The translations under genes were made by a program, and so were the position numbers. Positions 25,598 through 32,386 of a stretch of 39,662 nt of DNA are shown in pieces (the stretch's first letter is position 1; every line of letters starts with the position of its first letter). The DNA comes from an uncultured Acidimicrobiales bacterium. GTDB taxonomy: Bacteria; Actinomycetota; Acidimicrobiia; Acidimicrobiales; CALAML01. The notes beneath the pieces are model-generated. The model saw only the letters and a list, made by a program, of their open reading frames with translations. It was not told where the DNA came from and did no database searches. Location: positions 1 through 39,662 of the forward strand of contig CALAML010000086.1 in NCBI GenBank assembly GCA_937925845.1. Reading direction: 5' to 3'.

Positions 25598-27322
25598 CTA
25601 GAAGACGGTCACCGACCGGGTTGGCAGCTCGTCGACGTCGACGCGTAGCTCGGCGCCACCGGCATCCGGCGGCACGTTAAAGGCGATCCGACCTCGCACA
25701 GATTCGCCGGGGGCCAACGACGCCGCGTTGAACTCCAATTGTGATGTGGTTGCCCTGGTGTAGCCACCGATCGGGCCGGACAACGAGAAGTCACTGCGGC
25801 GAACCAGCTTCTGGACCTGTCCGGTGTTGGTGATGCGTACATCGAACTCAAGCACGCCCGACTGGTTGGGACTCACCGACGGAACGATGATCTCGAGACG
25901 ATCGACGTCGTCGCCGATCGTGAGCGTTCGGCCAGCGTTTCCAGCGGCAATCGAAGAAGAGCCGCCATCGCCGGAGGAGTCGCGGTTCACCAGTAGGTAG
26001 CCGCCAACGGCCAGCAGCACCATAAAGCCAATCAGCACCGCCACCCGCAGCTTGTCGATTTCGCCTGGCTTGTCGCTCGGGCGTTCGGGAGCGGTGAGGA
26101 CCGCCGGTCCGTCGTAACCCGCGTAGTCGACCTTCGGACGGTCGTGGCGCTCGTCATCGACTGCAACCCGGGCCTTGTCCTGCCAACCCTTTGTCGGTTC
26201 AACCGGCGCGGTCTTGGCGGGCCCGGCATCGTTGGTGGCCGATGCCTTGGCGCCAGCGGTCTTGTGGTCACTGGGCTTTTTGTCTGATGCCCCGGTGTCG
26301 GAGGTCTTCTGGTCAGAGGTCTTGTCGTTGTCGATCTTGGTGTTGTCGGCCTTGGCGTCGGTCGGCATTTCGACCACCCAGGACGTGTCCTTGTCCTTTT
26401 TCTTTTTCTTCTTTCGACGCCACGACTTCTCCGGGTCGGCATTCCAGTTGGTCTGGTCTCCGACCGCAGCTGCCGCAGCGGCAGTCCAGTCGCGCTTGGC
26501 TGCGTCTGAGCTCTGCGCGGTCGGCTCCGGCGTCTCGCTGGCGGCGCCCTTGGTTGCCGTGTCGCTGACGGCTTTGTCGTTGGTCGCTGGGTCGTTGGTC
26601 GCTGGGTCGGCCTTAGCCGGATCCGCCTTGCCTTCCGCCTTTGCTGGCGGTGCAACCCGGTTCGATCCCGCCTTGGCCGGAGTCGCCTTTGCGTTCGCCT
26701 TCGACGACGGAGTTGCCTTGGCCGGAGTCGTATCCTTGCCAGCGGGTTCGGCCTTCTTGGCCGCAGTCGCGGGCTGGGCCGGGGGCACGGGCTTGACCTC
26801 GGCCTTCGCCGGCTCAACCTTCTTGACCGGGGTCGTGGGCTTGGCCGGGGTCGCGGGCTTAGCCTCAACCTTGGCTGGCGTCACCGGCATGGCCTCAGCC
26901 TTCACCGGCTCGACCTTCTTGGCCGGCGCCACCGGCATGGCCTCAGCCTTCACCGGCTCGACCTTCTTGGCTGGGGTCACCGATGGTTTGGGAGCCGTAG
27001 TGGCGCCACCGGTCGCGACGGGCGACAGCGAATTGGTGGTGGCGGCCGTTGGCGTCGGAGATGCGGGGGCGGCAGGGGCTGGCTTGGCCTCGGCGGCGGG
27101 AGGTACTGCGGCTCGCTTGCCGGCGAGCATCGAGTTCATAGCGGCAGAGAGTTTGTTCTCCGCATCATTAGCGGGAGGACGCGGTGCCGGCGCGGGCGAC
27201 TGCTCCTTCTTGTCGCTGTCGCCCTCATCACCGTCGGCCCGGCCAAAGAGGTTCATCTTGGCCTTCTTCGGGGGCTCTTCTGCCGCCGTCGCCGACGTAT
27301 TCGGGTTGTCTGTGTTGGACAT
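25598..27322 (-). CDS. Lys/Ala/Pro-rich single-pass membrane protein
   Basis: About 574 residues from ATG 27322. Residues 1-400 are low complexity, rich in Ala, Lys, Pro, Val and Thr, with PAKKVEPVKAEAMPV-type repeats (16-residue period) and a Lys cluster (WRRKKKKKKDKD). One transmembrane helix follows (about 424-446, VAVLIGFMVLLAVGGYLLV). The exported C-terminal domain of about 125 residues (IVPSVSPNQSGVLEFDVRITNTGQV, later LAPGESVRGRIAFNVP) looks like the Ig-like DUF4352-type fold. The basic N-terminal repeats resemble tails of actinobacterial histone-like proteins, so nucleic-acid or acidic-polymer binding is conceivable. Function unknown. The open frame extends upstream of 27322 but loses this composition. 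Confidence 0.75.
   Translation of the reverse strand: MSNTDNPNTSATAAEEPPKKAKMNLFGRADGDEGDSDKKEQSPAPAPRPPANDAENKLSAAMNSMLAGKRAAVPPAAEAKPAPAAPASPTPTAATTNSLSPVATGGATTAPKPSVTPAKKVEPVKAEAMPVAPAKKVEPVKAEAMPVTPAKVEAKPATPAKPTTPVKKVEPAKAEVKPVPPAQPATAAKKAEPAGKDTTPAKATPSSKANAKATPAKAGSNRVAPPAKAEGKADPAKADPATNDPATNDKAVSDTATKGAASETPEPTAQSSDAAKRDWTAAAAAAVGDQTNWNADPEKSWRRKKKKKKDKDTSWVVEMPTDAKADNTKIDNDKTSDQKTSDTGASDKKPSDHKTAGAKASATNDAGPAKTAPVEPTKGWQDKARVAVDDERHDRPKVDYAGYDGPAVLTAPERPSDKPGEIDKLRVAVLIGFMVLLAVGGYLLVNRDSSGDGGSSSIAAGNAGRTLTIGDDVDRLEIIVPSVSPNQSGVLEFDVRITNTGQVQKLVRRSDFSLSGPIGGYTRATTSQLEFNAASLAPGESVRGRIAFNVPPDAGGAELRVDVDELPTRSVTVF
26579..26608. repeat. 15-bp tandem repeat, two copies
   Basis: The unit TTGGTCGCTGGGTCG occurs twice in tandem and encodes DPATN on the minus strand inside the Lys/Ala/Pro-rich protein. 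It is in frame and probably slippage-prone. Confidence 0.6.
26883..26978. repeat. 48-bp tandem repeat, two copies
   Basis: Units begin at 26883 and 26931. The first 41 bases are identical, and the last few diverge. It encodes a 16-residue repeat (KKVEPVKAEAMPV core) on the minus strand. Flanking sequence contains further degenerate copies, so the region grew by duplication. Confidence 0.8.
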
Positions 27323-27482
27323 CAAACGTTTCCATGAAGCCGAACCGGACCGACGCCGCAGGTGCGACGCCTGAGGTCCTATCGGCAGTTCTGACCCTGC
27401 GATAAATGGCCTACGGAGACGAAATTTCGGGTCCGGTTGCGACGAGTTGGCATTCTGTTGCGCCTTTTTGGGCCTGATCAGA

Positions 27483-28889
27483 TCAGATGCCCAGGACCTC
27501 CAGAAACCGGGCCGAGCTGACCGTTGCCGCCCCCTGCGCCCGCACACCAGCACGGACGCGGCCATCACTCGAGACAACCACGATGAGCCGATCCGGATCG
27601 AGAGCCCGGTCGAGTTGCCCAACCCGTTCGATGATGGCGTCGTCAGCCTCAACCCCGTCCTTGGTGAACTCGACCCAAAGCGCCCCCGACCCCACGCGCT
27701 GGGGAGCCGCTCCGTCGTCGACGCCATCCCAAAAAATCGTGATCTCGCTGCCCCACCGCAGCACCCACTCCCCCAGCCGGCGCTCCAGCCGCTGCCGTTG
27801 CAACGTCGTTGTTGCCGCGGGCCAAGCCAGCATCGAAACGTTGTAGCCATCGATACACAGCACCGCGTCGGATTGCGAACACCAAAACCGGGCCGCTTCG
27901 GACGAGTCGTCATGCAGACCAGGTGGCAGCTTGGGTGCGCGCCGGGTCGAAAGCGGCCGACGCGGTTGGGAGCGGGCCGGATCAACCACTGGTCCCGGGT
28001 TTGGCTTCTCTGGCATGTGCTCACGCCCGCCAAGGATCGAAGCCAACCTGGCGAGCTCGCGAGCGAGCCGCTCCGCCTCGGCGGCGTGGAAGGCGGCCAG
28101 TTGGCTCACCGCCGCGGGATCGAAGCCAGGCGTGGCATCGCCACCAGCTGATGCGGCGTCGGCGCCATTCGCTAGCTCCGAGTCGGGCCCGGCGGGCACC
28201 GCTTGGCCGGGCGACGCAGCCGCCTCCTCCCGCGCCAGACGCTCTTCCAACCCTGCCATATCGGCGGTTGCGGCCCGGAGCGCCTCGACTTTTGCCGACA
28301 GCAGGGCTTCGGTGTCTTTCAGCTGACGGACCGCACGCTCGCGCTCCTTCCGAGCCTGCTCCGCCTCCTGCCTGGCGCTCGCCACCTCCGCAGCCAGGCT
28401 GGTACGTTCAGCCGCCTCTTCCTTGGCCCGCTGATTCGCCGCCGCCAGCTCGCCCTCGAGCTCCCCAACCCGGGCCTGAGCGTCGTCACAGGCCTGTTGC
28501 ACCACCGCCAGCCGGCGGGTGGCACTGCGCTCCTCCCGGGCCGTCTGCTGAGCCTCGCCGAGTGCACTCTGGGCCTCTACCAACTGGTCGAACCGAACCA
28601 TCCAACCGTCAGGACGGGTCAGCCACAGCCACGCCGCCGGGCCGAACCCGGCTTCATCACCCGTCTCGGCCAGATGCTGCCGAAACTCCTCTTCCCCATC
28701 GAGTACCCGCACCACCGCCCGCACCGCCGGGGGCTTCAGCCGCTTGAAGCGAAGATACGGCCGAAGCCCATTCGGGCAACTCTTGCCGGTACGGTCGGCG
28801 CGAGCCGCGGCGAGGGCAGCACGGGCAACCCCGTCAAGCACCGAGGCAGCTTCGGGCCCGGTCCGAGCGCTCGCCTCGTCGTTACTCAT
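27483..28889 (-). CDS. Coiled-coil protein with C-terminal NYN (YacP-like) domain
   Basis: About 468 residues from ATG 28889. Residues 1-110 form a small domain also seen in actinobacterial relatives (GLRPYLRFKRLKPPAVRAVVRVLDGEEEFRQHL). Residues about 115-255 are an Ala/Glu/Arg coiled coil, and 255-330 is a linker. The last 150 residues are an NYN/PIN-like nuclease fold: VLCIDGYNVSMLAW, EITIFWDGVDD and KDGVEADDAIIERV carry the conserved Asp residues, ending VVVSSDGRVRAGVRAQGA. YacP (Rae1) cleaves mRNA on ribosomes in Bacillus. An RNA-processing role here is inference. The gene follows trpD by 46 bases on the same strand, so co-transcription is likely. Confidence 0.82.
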   Translation of the reverse strand: MSNDEASARTGPEAASVLDGVARAALAAARADRTGKSCPNGLRPYLRFKRLKPPAVRAVVRVLDGEEEFRQHLAETGDEAGFGPAAWLWLTRPDGWMVRFDQLVEAQSALGEAQQTAREERSATRRLAVVQQACDDAQARVGELEGELAAANQRAKEEAAERTSLAAEVASARQEAEQARKERERAVRQLKDTEALLSAKVEALRAATADMAGLEERLAREEAAASPGQAVPAGPDSELANGADAASAGGDATPGFDPAAVSQLAAFHAAEAERLARELARLASILGGREHMPEKPNPGPVVDPARSQPRRPLSTRRAPKLPPGLHDDSSEAARFWCSQSDAVLCIDGYNVSMLAWPAATTTLQRQRLERRLGEWVLRWGSEITIFWDGVDDGAAPQRVGSGALWVEFTKDGVEADDAIIERVGQLDRALDPDRLIVVVSSDGRVRAGVRAQGAATVSSARFLEVLGI

Positions 28890-28935
28890 GCACCATTGTG
28901 ACCCACGGGTCGCCGCTGGACCCGGTCGGCCAGGA

Positions 28936-30063
28936 TCAACTCGCCCCGGCCAACCGATTCGACACGTCGACCAGCCGGGTGAGCACCTCGGCCGCCTCGC
29001 CGGACGAAATGGCGGCGTCGGCTCGCTCGACCCCCTCAACCATGGTCGATGCCACATCGCCGACCACCAGCGCCGCCGCAGCATTCAGCACCACGATGTC
29101 GCGACGCGCCCCGACGGTCTCCCCGCCAAGAATCGATCGGGCCAAGGAGGCGTTGTGAGCTGGATCACCGCCAGAGATATCGGTTGGTCCGGCCTCCGAA
29201 AGGCCCACTTCCGTCGGGTTGAACTGAGCTTCGGTGATCGTTGCGTCCCGAAGCTCAAAAACCTGGGTTGGTCCATTGAGCGTGAACTCGTCGAGCCCGT
29301 CCAGCCCCGACACCACCATGGCCCGGGGTAGACCGCGGGCGGCAAGTGCGTCGATCATCAGCCGAGCCCGACCGGCATCGCTCACCCCCAACACCATCCG
29401 TTGCACGTGGGCCGGGTTCGACAACGGCCCAAGCAGGTTAAACACCGTAGGCACGCCGAGCTGAGCCCGAACCGGGCCCGCATGTCGCATCGCCGGATGA
29501 AAGGCGCGAGCAAAGGCAAAACCCACACCCGCCTCCCGCACACAACCGGCAACCCCGGCGGCGTCGAGTTCAACCGCAATTCCCAGCTCCTCCAAGACGT
29601 CAGTGGAGCCTGAGGTTGAGGAGGCCTTGCGGTTGCCGTGCTTGCAGATCGGTACGCCGCAGGCGGCAGCAACAAGTGAAGCCATGGTGGAGACGTTCAT
29701 CGCCGGCTGACCGGTCTTCGCTCCCCCAGTACCAACGATGTCGACTGCAGCCCCGGCCTGATCGCCAAGATCGAGCGGGACCGCGTGGGCCAACATCACC
29801 TCGACGAGGGCTGCGATCTCCTCCGGTCGTTCGCCCCTGGTGGCCAAGCCCACGGCAAAAGCACCGATCTGGCCCTCGCTGGCCTGGCCGCTGAGGATCT
29901 CGGTCAACCCGGCCACCAGCAGCGCGGTCATGGCCTCCGGCTGGTCAGAACCGGAGGCCCCGGCCCCGCTTGAGAGGGCGCCAAAGAGCGCGGGCCAACC
30001 GCCGAGTTCGGCCAACTTCGTCGGTTGAGTTCCCGGATTCTGCGGTGATGATTGCTGCGACAT
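28936..30063 (-). CDS. trpD: Anthranilate phosphoribosyltransferase
   Basis: A 375-residue enzyme transferring phosphoribose from PRPP to anthranilate in tryptophan synthesis. Family blocks are present: KHGNRKASSTSGSTDVLEELG, FHPAMRHAGPVRAQLGVPTVFNLLGPLSNPA and GLDGLDEFTLNGP (Asp-Glu metal site). An N-terminal extension of about 35 residues is Gly/Ser-rich. Odd: the PRPP loop, usually GTGGD followed by six residues and N-[IV]-ST, reads GTGGAKTGQPAMNVST. The Asp is replaced and the loop is two residues longer. Other trp genes are not nearby. A TAAGCT -10 lies six bases before the ATG, suggesting a leaderless transcript. Confidence 0.9.
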   Translation of the reverse strand: MSQQSSPQNPGTQPTKLAELGGWPALFGALSSGAGASGSDQPEAMTALLVAGLTEILSGQASEGQIGAFAVGLATRGERPEEIAALVEVMLAHAVPLDLGDQAGAAVDIVGTGGAKTGQPAMNVSTMASLVAAACGVPICKHGNRKASSTSGSTDVLEELGIAVELDAAGVAGCVREAGVGFAFARAFHPAMRHAGPVRAQLGVPTVFNLLGPLSNPAHVQRMVLGVSDAGRARLMIDALAARGLPRAMVVSGLDGLDEFTLNGPTQVFELRDATITEAQFNPTEVGLSEAGPTDISGGDPAHNASLARSILGGETVGARRDIVVLNAAAALVVGDVASTMVEGVERADAAISSGEAAEVLTRLVDVSNRLAGAS

Positions 30064-30069
30064 GGCGTC

Positions 30070-30075
30070 AGCTTA
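30070..30075 (-). promoter_or_regulatory. Candidate -10 for leaderless trpD
   Basis: TAAGCT on the minus strand ends six bases before the trpD ATG at 30063. No ribosome-binding site is visible. Confidence 0.5.
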
Positions 30076-30295
30076 GGTGCTGGCTCGACGCCCGTCGGAT
30101 TCGATTCTGCACCATTCGCACCGGTTTCGCCGCCACGGATCAAGGCGCGGCCGAGGCCCTCCACCGCCGGTATCAGAGGGGATGATCAGCTATTGCTCCG
30201 CGGGCGCTACGGCCCACCGGTTCGGCTGGCACTAGCGCCGTGCCAACCGGGCTCGAGACTGGATCGGCCGGGCTGGGCGATCGACGACGAGACGC

Positions 30296-31180
30296 TCAGG
30301 TTCGAGACGCGGTGGCGATGCTCTGGATAGTGGCGTCGAGGGTGGCGTTGAACTCGTCGTCGCTCTGCTGGGCGGTCAAGCCTTCGGTCAGCGCCCGCGA
30401 GAAGCTGGCAATCATGCCGTTGTTGCGTGACAGGCGAGCGTTGGATTCATCACGGGAGTAACCACCGGAGAGGGCAACCACTTTGGCCACCTTGGCGTGG
30501 TTCACCAGGTCGGCGTAGAAGTTGTCCTCCTCTGGCAGGGTCAGCTTGAACATCACCTGGCGATCGCCAAGGTCGTCGAGACCCTTCAGGAGCGCATCAC
30601 GCAGCATGGCTTCGGCTTCGGCCTTCGACGCCGAGTTGATGTCGACCTCCGGCTCGAGGATCGGCATCAGGCCAGCATCGAGGATCTGGCTGCCAACCTC
30701 GAATTGCTGGTCGGCGATGGCGGCCACACCGGCGGCATCGGCGGTCTTGATCACCGAGCGCATCTTGGTACCGAACACTCCCTTGTCGTTGGCTCGGGCC
30801 AGCAGGGCGTCCAACTCTGGCATCGGCTTCATGATCTGGGCGCCGTTGGCCTCATCGGCCAGGCCTTTGTCGACCTTCAGGAACGGCACCACGCCTTTGT
30901 TGTTCCACAGGTACTCCGCGGAGTCGACGCCATCGATCTGGCGGTCCATCGTCATCTCAAAAAGAATGGCGCCAACCACTCGCTCACCGGAGAACGCCGG
31001 GCTGGTCACGATCCGGCTGCGCATCGCGTGGATCAAGTCAAACATTTCTTCGTCGCCCGAATAGGCGTCCTCTTCGACGCCATAAAGCTTCAGCGCCTTC
31101 GGACTCGAACCGCCGCTCTGGTCGAGGGCCGCGATAAAGCCGTCGCCAGCCTTGATCTTGTCGAGCTGATCCTGGTTCAT
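30296..31180 (-). CDS. Fructose-bisphosphate aldolase, class I (Fda type)
   Basis: A 294-residue aldolase that cleaves fructose 1,6-bisphosphate to DHAP and glyceraldehyde 3-phosphate through a Schiff base. The N-terminus reads GFIAALDQSGGSSPKAL. FLKVDKG carries Lys102. The Schiff-base lysine falls at Lys212 in VMFKLTLPEEDNFY, the same number as in staphylococcal Fda. LEPEVDI and ALSGGYSRDESN supply phosphate and acid-base residues. Length is typical. ATG 31180 is chosen over upstream extensions because a strong Shine-Dalgarno (CGGAGGA) sits just before it. Class I aldolase is less common than class II in actinobacteria; whether a class II enzyme exists elsewhere is unknown. Confidence 0.95.
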   Translation of the reverse strand: MNQDQLDKIKAGDGFIAALDQSGGSSPKALKLYGVEEDAYSGDEEMFDLIHAMRSRIVTSPAFSGERVVGAILFEMTMDRQIDGVDSAEYLWNNKGVVPFLKVDKGLADEANGAQIMKPMPELDALLARANDKGVFGTKMRSVIKTADAAGVAAIADQQFEVGSQILDAGLMPILEPEVDINSASKAEAEAMLRDALLKGLDDLGDRQVMFKLTLPEEDNFYADLVNHAKVAKVVALSGGYSRDESNARLSRNNGMIASFSRALTEGLTAQQSDDEFNATLDATIQSIATASRT

Positions 31181-31536
31181 TCCATCCTCCGAGGGACATC
31201 GTGGTCGTGCGGATTGGCCGGTGCGCTCCCGATCGGGGCGCGTCCATCTCGCCATAGCTATCGGCTTCTCCGTCGTCCACTGTAGGTGACCGACCCGGGA
31301 GAGAACACCCTGGCAACAATGGCGCCCGCTCTCCCGCTTCGCCCATGCGCCCGACCCTTTGGCCAATCCATAACACCTTGTGGCAGAATTCCGGAACCGG
31401 ACGGTACCGATGTGAACGCCGAGGGTGAAAACCACTTGAGTGCGACCCCAAACGGCCGACAGAACGCCACAGCTCCCGCTCAGCGGCCACGGATCCACTC
31501 CCGGTCGCCTCAACCACAAACCTAGGAGACGAAGAA
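31181..31536. other. Divergent intergenic region, aldolase / DUF4332 gene
   Basis: This 356-base gap must carry promoters for both flanking genes. Both have strong Shine-Dalgarno sequences (GGAGGA and AGGAGA), so the transcripts have leaders. An AT-richer patch near 31365-31395 (TTGGCC, 19-base spacer, CAGAAT) is a weak plus-strand promoter candidate. No stable RNA structure or further gene is evident. Confidence 0.35.
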
Positions 31537-31941
31537 ATGGCCAAGATCACCGATATTGAAGGCATCGGCCCCGCCAAGGCCGAGTTGTTGGCCAAGTGTG
31601 GCGTGACCACCACCCAAGGCCTGCTGGAGTGTGCCGCCGGACCCGCCGACCGTAAGAAGCTGGCCGCCGACTCCGGCTGCAGCCCCAAAGAGGTGCTGGC
31701 CTGGGCCAACAAGGCCGATCTGATGCGAGTGAAGGGTGTAGGCGAGGAATACAGCGACCTGCTGGAAGCCGCCGGCGTCGACACGGTCAAGGAGCTTCGC
31801 AACCGCAACCCGGAGAACCTCACCACGGCCATGGCGGCCAAGAACGAAGAAAAGAAGCTGGTGCGGAGGGCACCCAACCTGACCGAAGTCCAGGCCTGGG
31901 TGGAGCACGCCAAGACCCTTGAGGTTGTGCTCACCTACTAG
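31537..31941 (+). CDS. DUF4332 helix-hairpin-helix protein
   Basis: A 134-residue protein made of two helix-hairpin-helix repeats. The first is ITDIEGIGPAKAELLAKCGVTTTQGLL, and the second LMRVKGVGEEYSDLLEAAGVDTVKELR. A conserved tail follows (LVRRAPNLTEVQAWVEHAKTL). This is the complete DUF4332 layout. HhH motifs of this kind usually bind DNA non-specifically, and no catalytic domain accompanies them. AGGAGA lies seven bases before the ATG. The gene is isolated and convergent with whiB, sharing a strong hairpin at its end. The C-terminal domain of the coiled-coil protein at 14.2-16.9 kb uses a related motif. Confidence 0.9.
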   Translation: MAKITDIEGIGPAKAELLAKCGVTTTQGLLECAAGPADRKKLAADSGCSPKEVLAWANKADLMRVKGVGEEYSDLLEAAGVDTVKELRNRNPENLTTAMAAKNEEKKLVRRAPNLTEVQAWVEHAKTLEVVLTY

Positions 31942-31954
31942 TGTCCTGCCAACA

Positions 31955-31982
31955 GGTCGTCCGGTTGGACAACCGGACGACC
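31955..31982. terminator. Bidirectional hairpin between DUF4332 gene and whiB
   Basis: A perfect 12-base stem (GGTCGTCCGGTT at 31955-31966, complement at 31971-31982) with a GGAC loop starts 13 bases after the DUF4332 stop. The opposite whiB stop is 23 bases away. There is no T-run, as is common for actinobacterial terminators. Position between convergent genes supports two-way termination. Confidence 0.75.
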
Positions 31983-32005
31983 GGGTTAGCCGACCTCGGT
32001 CGCCC

Positions 32006-32236
32006 TTAAGCGCTCTGTCGACGCTGGCGCAGGATCCGGCGACGGTCGCGCTCGGTGGCGCCACCCCAGACGCCGTCCTTCTCACGACGGGCCAGGGCAA
32101 ATTCAAGGCACGATTCCACGACGGCGCATCGACCACAGATCGACTTGGCCTCTTCGGCATCCTCTTCGGTCGCGGGGTAGAAGACGTCGGGATCAAGCCC
32201 GTTACATGCCCCGTTCTTGCGCCATGGTTGGTCCAC
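32006..32236 (-). CDS. WhiB-family iron-sulfur transcription regulator
   Basis: A 76-residue actinobacterial regulator binding a redox- or NO-sensitive [4Fe-4S] cluster through Cys11, Cys34, Cys37 and Cys43 (C-x22-C-x2-C-x5-C). The GVWGG turn and a basic C-terminal helix (RDRRRILRQRRQS) follow, both standard for the family. The start is GTG at 32236. A GGAGG lies almost directly against it, closer than ideal, but no other in-frame start exists. Size and layout are closest to short WhiB1/WhiB2-like members; the subgroup is not certain. It is divergent from the glpD operon (150 bases), so it might regulate that operon or itself. Confidence 0.95.
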   Translation of the reverse strand: MDQPWRKNGACNGLDPDVFYPATEEDAEEAKSICGRCAVVESCLEFALARREKDGVWGGATERDRRRILRQRRQSA

Positions 32237-32374
32237 GCCTCCGGAGTATTGTCGGCCGCCCGGAGTTTGTCCAGATCACCTCAAAGGCCCCGAACAACCG
32301 CAGGTCGATACTGGAACATGCAACGGGGGCTGCCCTGCCTCTAGGCCAAGGGGCGCAGCTGATCGGTTCCGCCC

Positions 32375-32380
32375 TACGAT
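32375..32380 (+). promoter_or_regulatory. Candidate -10 for leaderless glpD operon
   Basis: TACGAT ends six bases before the glpD ATG at 32387, and no Shine-Dalgarno is seen. The same hexamer precedes rnpB. Confidence 0.55.
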
Positions 32381-32386
32381 GCCTCC

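Noticed and set aside
26883..26978. Possible CRISPR array.
   Set aside because: The repeats are directly tandem, coding and in frame, without spacers or cas genes.
26175..27374. 399-codon plus-strand frame opposite the Lys/Ala/Pro-rich gene.
   Set aside because: It mirrors the repetitive minus-strand gene codon by codon, and hydrophobic-looking repeats arise from complementing Lys/Glu/Ala codons. The minus-strand protein has a coherent membrane helix and exported domain.
30064..30295. Possible small gene or RNA between trpD and the aldolase.
   Set aside because: Beyond the trpD -10 element, the 232 bases show no conserved motif, strong hairpin or plausible coding frame.
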